Shown in pieces: positions 60,587 to 64,000 of a stretch of 64,000 bases of DNA. Origin of the DNA: Cellulomonas sp. SG140 (GTDB lineage: Bacteria > Actinomycetota > Actinomycetes > Actinomycetales > Cellulomonadaceae); assembly GCF_025770785.1 (NCBI RefSeq), contig NZ_JANZLA010000003.1:62001-126000 (forward strand), in the 5' to 3' direction. How positions within the stretch are numbered: position 1 is the first letter of the stretch; every line of letters begins with the position of its first letter. The notes beneath the pieces are model-generated. The model worked only from the letters and a program-made list of their open reading frames with translations. It searched no databases and was not told the origin of the DNA. A program made the translations under genes and the position numbers.

Positions 60587-60940
60587 ATGACGGATCCCGA
60601 GGTGCGCACCGGCGGCGCACCCGTGTCCGGCTCGTCGCGGAGCGTCACCGCGTCGCGGGGGTCGCAGCAGCTGCCGGCACGCCTGGTCGCCAACCGTGAC
60701 CTGCCGACCGCCGTCCCCGTGCGGCCGCAGGGGAACGTGCCCGTGATCGTGCGGGTCGTCTGGTCGGACGGCGCCGAGGAGTGGCGCCCGGCGCGTGCGG
60801 TCCGCTGGACGGCGACGCACGTGATGGTTGCCTGGCGTGACGACGAGGCGAACCCGCGGTCCGAGCGGCACGAGTGGCTGAAGGCGGGTGACGTCGCCCG
60901 CTCGGTGAGCTGGTTGGTGCCTCCCGGCCGTCCGTCCTGA
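60587..60940 (+). CDS. Hypothetical protein under SOS control
   Basis: A 117-aa protein. The first 45 residues are low-complexity (Ser/Pro/Arg); the rest forms a compact beta-rich domain with Trp-rich motifs VIVRVVWSDGAEEWRPARAV, MVAWRDDE and ERHEWLKAGDV. This strand-turn pattern resembles an SH3/Tudor-like barrel, but no family is recognised. The LexA box and -10 directly before the ATG indicate DNA damage induction. It is divergent from the folP2-like gene. Confidence 0.8.
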   Translation: MTDPEVRTGGAPVSGSSRSVTASRGSQQLPARLVANRDLPTAVPVRPQGNVPVIVRVVWSDGAEEWRPARAVRWTATHVMVAWRDDEANPRSERHEWLKAGDVARSVSWLVPPGRPS

Positions 60941-61084
60941 CCCGCGTCTGGGTGCCGACGCCGGGCGGGCCCGGAGATCGGGCCTGGCCTGCTCTTGCGC
61001 ACGCCCGCCGTCGGGGTTCGGATGTACCCATTTCTCGTCCCGATGGTGGGACGGGTCCGTGTCGACTCTGATCGGGGAGAAGTC

Positions 61085-62632
61085 GTGCGCAGACTCTTGG
61101 CCTCATCCACAGCAACGCTCCTGGGACTGGCGACCGCCGGTGCCGCGGTCCCGGCCGCCGGGCTGGCCGCCGTCGCCGGGCCGGCGGTCGTACCTTTCGC
61201 CGTCGAGGCGCCGGACACGCCGGACGGGGCGAGCGCTGCGGGCACCCCGCCGGCGTGCGTCTCGCCGGCGCCCGTCAAGAAGTACGCCTACTACCACTGC
61301 AACACCCCGGACCAGGTCCGCGCCGCGCACGGGCTGCCGCCGCTGACGGCGTCGAGCACCGAGGGCGCCGGCCAGACGATCGTCCTGGTGGACGCCTACG
61401 GCAGCCCGACCGCGCAGCAGGACCTGACCACCTTCGCCTCCACGTTCGGCGGTCCGACGCCGAAGCTCGAGCAGTGGTTCCCGCAGGGCCAGCCCGGGTT
61501 CCCGACCACGACGGTGAACGGCAACGGCAACTCGCAGTCGGGCCCGGCAGCGGCGTCCGGCTGGGCCGGTGAGGCGACCCTCGACATCGAGTGGGCGTAC
61601 GCACTCGCACCCGCGGCGAACATCGTGCTGCTCGCGGTGCCACCGGCGGAGACGCAGGGCGTGCCGGGCCTGCCCAACCTGATGAAGGCGATCGACGCCG
61701 CGGTCGACCGGTTCCCGGCCGGCACGGTGTTCTCGATGTCGTTCGGCACCGACGAGTCCGCCTTCGGCAGCGCGGCCGCCGCCAAGACGCAGTTCGCCCG
61801 GTTCGACACCACGTTCGCGCGCGGTGAGGCCAAGGGTGACTCGTTCTTCGCGTCCGCCGGTGACGGCGGGTCCGTCGGCTACACGCGCGCGCACCGGCAG
61901 ACCGCCACGAGCCCCGACCCGCAGGTCTCCTACCCCAACGTCTCCCCGTACGTCACCTCGGTCGGCGGCACGCAGCTGCAGAACGGGTGGACGTGGAACC
62001 CCACCACCGACGTGCCGTACCTGGCCGACGGCAGCCAGAACCCGGCGTACTTCGGCTGGACCACCGGCGGGAGCACCGAGCCCGTGGACAACGAGAGCGC
62101 GACCGGCATGATCACGGGCGGCGGCCTGTCGACGGTGTACGCGCGGCCGGACTACCAGGCCGGTGTCGCCGACGTCGTCGGCGCCCACCGCGGTGTGCCG
62201 GACCTCGCGTGGAACTCGTCCGTCAACGGCGGTGTGCTGGTCTACACGTCCTTCTTCCCCGGCGTGAGCCGCGTGGGGTGGCACGTGTACGGCGGCACGT
62301 CCGCTTCGTCGCCGCAGGCTGCGGCGCTGACGGCCCTCGCCAACCAGCAGCGCATCGCGGCGGACAAGGCGCCCCTGGGCAACCTCAACCCGGTGATCTA
62401 CGCGACCTCGTTCCCGCGGGCCACGGCCTTCGCGGACGTGGTCGCGCACACCTACGGGACCACCCCGAGCGGTGTCCTCGACTCGAACCGGGTGTGGGAC
62501 ATCGGCGCCGACGGCGTCATCACGCCTGGCCCGGTGCCCGGCTACGCGACGACGCCCGGGTACGACCTGACCACCGGCTGGGGCGTGCCGGCGGGCCCGT
62601 CGTACGTGTCGGCGCTGGTCGCAGCGCCGTAG
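61085..62632 (+). CDS. Secreted S53 (sedolisin) family peptidase
   Basis: A 515-aa exported serine-carboxyl peptidase. An N-terminal signal peptide (RRLLASSTATLLGLATAG) is followed by a short Pro/Ala segment. The catalytic set is complete: Glu163 and Asp167 in GEATLDIEW, the oxyanion Asp260 in ASAGDGGS, and Ser406 in GGTSASSPQAA. The Ca2+-binding C-terminus GYDLTTGWGVP is present. The usual roughly 180-residue inhibitory propeptide is missing. GTG 61085 with GGGGAG at 6 nt is the start. It would act on proteins outside the cell, at acid pH by family. Confidence 0.9.
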   Translation: MRRLLASSTATLLGLATAGAAVPAAGLAAVAGPAVVPFAVEAPDTPDGASAAGTPPACVSPAPVKKYAYYHCNTPDQVRAAHGLPPLTASSTEGAGQTIVLVDAYGSPTAQQDLTTFASTFGGPTPKLEQWFPQGQPGFPTTTVNGNGNSQSGPAAASGWAGEATLDIEWAYALAPAANIVLLAVPPAETQGVPGLPNLMKAIDAAVDRFPAGTVFSMSFGTDESAFGSAAAAKTQFARFDTTFARGEAKGDSFFASAGDGGSVGYTRAHRQTATSPDPQVSYPNVSPYVTSVGGTQLQNGWTWNPTTDVPYLADGSQNPAYFGWTTGGSTEPVDNESATGMITGGGLSTVYARPDYQAGVADVVGAHRGVPDLAWNSSVNGGVLVYTSFFPGVSRVGWHVYGGTSASSPQAAALTALANQQRIAADKAPLGNLNPVIYATSFPRATAFADVVAHTYGTTPSGVLDSNRVWDIGADGVITPGPVPGYATTPGYDLTTGWGVPAGPSYVSALVAAP

Positions 62633-62667
62633 CACGGCCGCCGGCTTCACGCCGGATCGCATGAGAC

Positions 62668-62711
62668 CGCTGCGGGCGGCGTCGAGGACCGACTCGGCGC
62701 CGCCCGCAGCG
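62668..62711 (+). terminator. Strong terminator after the S53 peptidase
   Basis: CGCTGCGGGCGGCG (62668-62681) pairs perfectly over 14 bp with 62698-62711; the loop contains a further CGAG/CTCG pair. It separates the peptidase from the alcohol dehydrogenase. Confidence 0.75.
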
Positions 62712-62847
62712 TCGTGCGGCAGCCACCACCAGGCGGTCCGCGCGGCCCTCGCCGAGCCGGCGCGGGACCACGTCTGCCGACCGGTCTGGCACCGCACGGC
62801 CGGTGGGGGCAGGCTCGGAGCGTCGGCACTGGGAGCGGAGGCGCGAC

Positions 62848-63846
62848 GTGCAGGCGTGGGTGGTGCAGCGATCGGGCCCGATCTCGTCCGGACCCCTGGT
62901 GCGTGCGACGGTGCCGGACCCGGAGCCCGGCGAAGGGCAGCTGCGGGTCCGGGTCGAGGCCTGCGGCGTCTGCCGCACGGACCTGCACCTCGCCGAGGGC
63001 GATCTGGCGCCGCGCCGGCCCAGGACGGTCCCCGGGCACGAGGTGGTCGGCGTCGTCGACGCGCTCGGTCCCGGTGCCCGGCGGTTCGCCATCGGCGACC
63101 GGGTCGGCATCGCCTGGTTGCGGGCGACCTGCGGTCGGTGCCGGTGGTGCCGGTCCGGCCGCGAGAACCTCTGCCCGGGCGCGCGCTTCACCGGCTGGGA
63201 CGCCGACGGCGGGTTCGCCTCGCACGCCCTGGTCGGCGAGGACTTCGCCTACCGGCTCCCGCAGGACGTGCCCGCACCGGACCTTGCACCGTTGCTCTGC
63301 TCCGGGATCGTGGGCTACCGCGCCCTGCGCCGCGCCACGTTGCCACCGGGTGGCCGTCTGGGCCTCTACGGGTTCGGTGCCTCGGCGCACCTGGTCGCGC
63401 AGCTGGCCCTCGCCCAGGGCGCCGAGGTGCACGTGATGACGAGGTCGGAGCCGGACCGCGAGCTCGCGCGGCAGCTCGGCGCCACCTCGGTGCAGGGCGC
63501 CGCCGACGCGGCACCCGTGCCGCTGGACGCGGCGATCCTGTTCGCCCCCGTCGGCACGCTCGTGCCGCCCGCGCTCCGAGCGCTCGACCGCGGCGGCGTG
63601 CTGGTGCTGGCCGGCATCCATCTGAGCGACATCCCGACCCTGGTGTACGAGCGCGAGCTGTTCTACGAGAAGGAGGTCCGGTCCGTCACCGCGAACACGA
63701 GGGCCGACGGCGAGGAGCTGTTGCGCCTCGCGCACGCCCTCCGGATCCGGCCTCGCACCACGGTCCGGCCCATGGACGAGGCCGCCGAGGTGCTGGCCGA
63801 CCTCGCGGCCGACCGGTACGCCGGCGCGGCGGTGCTGGTGCCGTGA
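62848..63846 (+). CDS. Zinc-dependent alcohol dehydrogenase
   Basis: A 332-aa medium-chain dehydrogenase. Catalytic zinc ligands are Cys in [10 protein letters not shown], the His-Glu of PGHEVVG and a later ligand; structural zinc Cys cluster [16 protein letters not shown] is complete. The NAD(P) motif [16 protein letters not shown] is the GFGASA variant seen in bacterial AdhP-like/'zinc-binding alcohol dehydrogenase' proteins. GTG 62848 with GGAG at 8 nt is preferred over upstream ATG 62803. The stop overlaps the next gene. Confidence 0.87.
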   Translation: MQAWVVQRSGPISSGPLVRATVPDPEPGEGQLRVRVEACGVCRTDLHLAEGDLAPRRPRTVPGHEVVGVVDALGPGARRFAIGDRVGIAWLRATCGRCRWCRSGRENLCPGARFTGWDADGGFASHALVGEDFAYRLPQDVPAPDLAPLLCSGIVGYRALRRATLPPGGRLGLYGFGASAHLVAQLALAQGAEVHVMTRSEPDRELARQLGATSVQGAADAAPVPLDAAILFAPVGTLVPPALRALDRGGVLVLAGIHLSDIPTLVYERELFYEKEVRSVTANTRADGEELLRLAHALRIRPRTTVRPMDEAAEVLADLAADRYAGAAVLVP

Positions 63847-64000
63847 GCGCCGACCGCCGCGCCGCCGACCGGTCCCACACCCACGCCGGCACCGTCCGGG
63901 AACCGACGGTCGCTCGCGAGCTGGTGCTGACGGACGAGGTCGACCTCCCGCCCTTCGCCGACATGGTGCCGGGCGCCGTCCAGGAGGTGCGCGACGACCC
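63843..64000 (+). CDS. Unknown CDS, 5' portion only
   Basis: GTG 63843 overlaps the dehydrogenase stop (GTGA) and the frame stays open to the window edge: about 52 residues, with [20 protein letters not shown] recognisable as ordered sequence after a 25-residue polar start. The family cannot be named from this much. Coupling suggests cotranscription with the alcohol dehydrogenase. Confidence 0.5.
   Translation, partial: MSADRRAADRSHTHAGTVREPTVARELVLTDEVDLPPFADMVPGAVQEVRDD

Noticed and set aside
61036..61053. CGTCCC-GATGGT-GGGACG inverted repeat before the S53 gene as a DosR box
   Set aside because: Orientation is GTCCC...GGGAC, the reverse of the DosR arrangement. It may be an unrelated operator or weak hairpin.

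Overview
This window is a very GC-rich actinobacterial chromosome segment. GTG starts, 4-nt ATGA/GTGA gene overlaps and starts 6-8 nt behind a TANNNT -10 (leaderless mRNAs) are common. The gene order uvrA-uvrC-rapZ-yvcK-whiA-gap-pgk-tpiA-secG-rbpA-pgl-opcA-zwf-tal-tkt-ctaB, then xerD-parA-scpA-scpB-rluB-tyrA-cmk-plsC-der, is classic for Micrococcales. Together with an A/V-type ATPase and a c-di-GMP enzyme behind a motility-type promoter, it suggests Cellulomonadaceae (Cellulomonas/Actinotalea-like). The genus is inferred, not proven.

Left part (1-12.1 kb): the 3' end of uvrB; two tandem TerC membrane proteins behind a probable yybP-ykoY (Mn2+) riboswitch with a ribosome-site-sequestering hairpin; an acyl-CoA dehydrogenase and an acyl-CoA ligase separated by a 33-bp palindrome; a coupled GH15 glucoamylase-like/metallo-beta-lactamase-fold pair; uvrA under a LexA box; and an OsmC-like protein. 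Core block (12.1-38.8 kb): uvrC, the rapZ-yvcK-whiA cell-envelope/sporulation regulators, lower glycolysis, secG, rbpA, the oxidative and non-oxidative pentose phosphate genes on the minus strand (with a 6-phosphogluconolactonase fused to an O-methyltransferase), heme O synthase, and the chromosome segregation/cytidylate kinase/Der cluster, much of it with overlapping stops and starts.

Right part (38.8-64 kb) is more accessory: an FAD oxidoreductase, tRNA-Pro(GGG), a four-cold-shock-domain protein, a ten-gene A/V-type ATPase operon ending in a universal stress protein, an ECF sigma/DGPF-protein/reductase operon, and a three-gene cassette (35-aa membrane peptide, membrane GGDEF-EAL protein, DUF5317 membrane protein) behind a FliA/WhiG-like promoter. 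These are followed by an FAD-binding dehydrogenase divergent from an MFS transporter that seems to lack a canonical start codon, a RibD-like reductase with a FolP2-type dihydropteroate synthase homologue, a small unknown gene with a near-perfect LexA box, a secreted S53 (sedolisin) peptidase without its usual propeptide, a zinc alcohol dehydrogenase and a partial unknown gene.

Regulatory links: two LexA boxes tie uvrA and an unknown 117-aa protein to the SOS response. Two DosR/DevR-like palindromes lie upstream of ctaB and of the ATPase-USP operon and suggest hypoxia control of respiration and ion pumping. The best candidate for an undescribed system is the peptide/c-di-GMP/DUF5317 cassette at 52.8-55.6 kb; the SOS-controlled small gene and the lactonase-methyltransferase fusion come next. 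Functional claims rest on recognised motifs and gene order only; no database search was possible.
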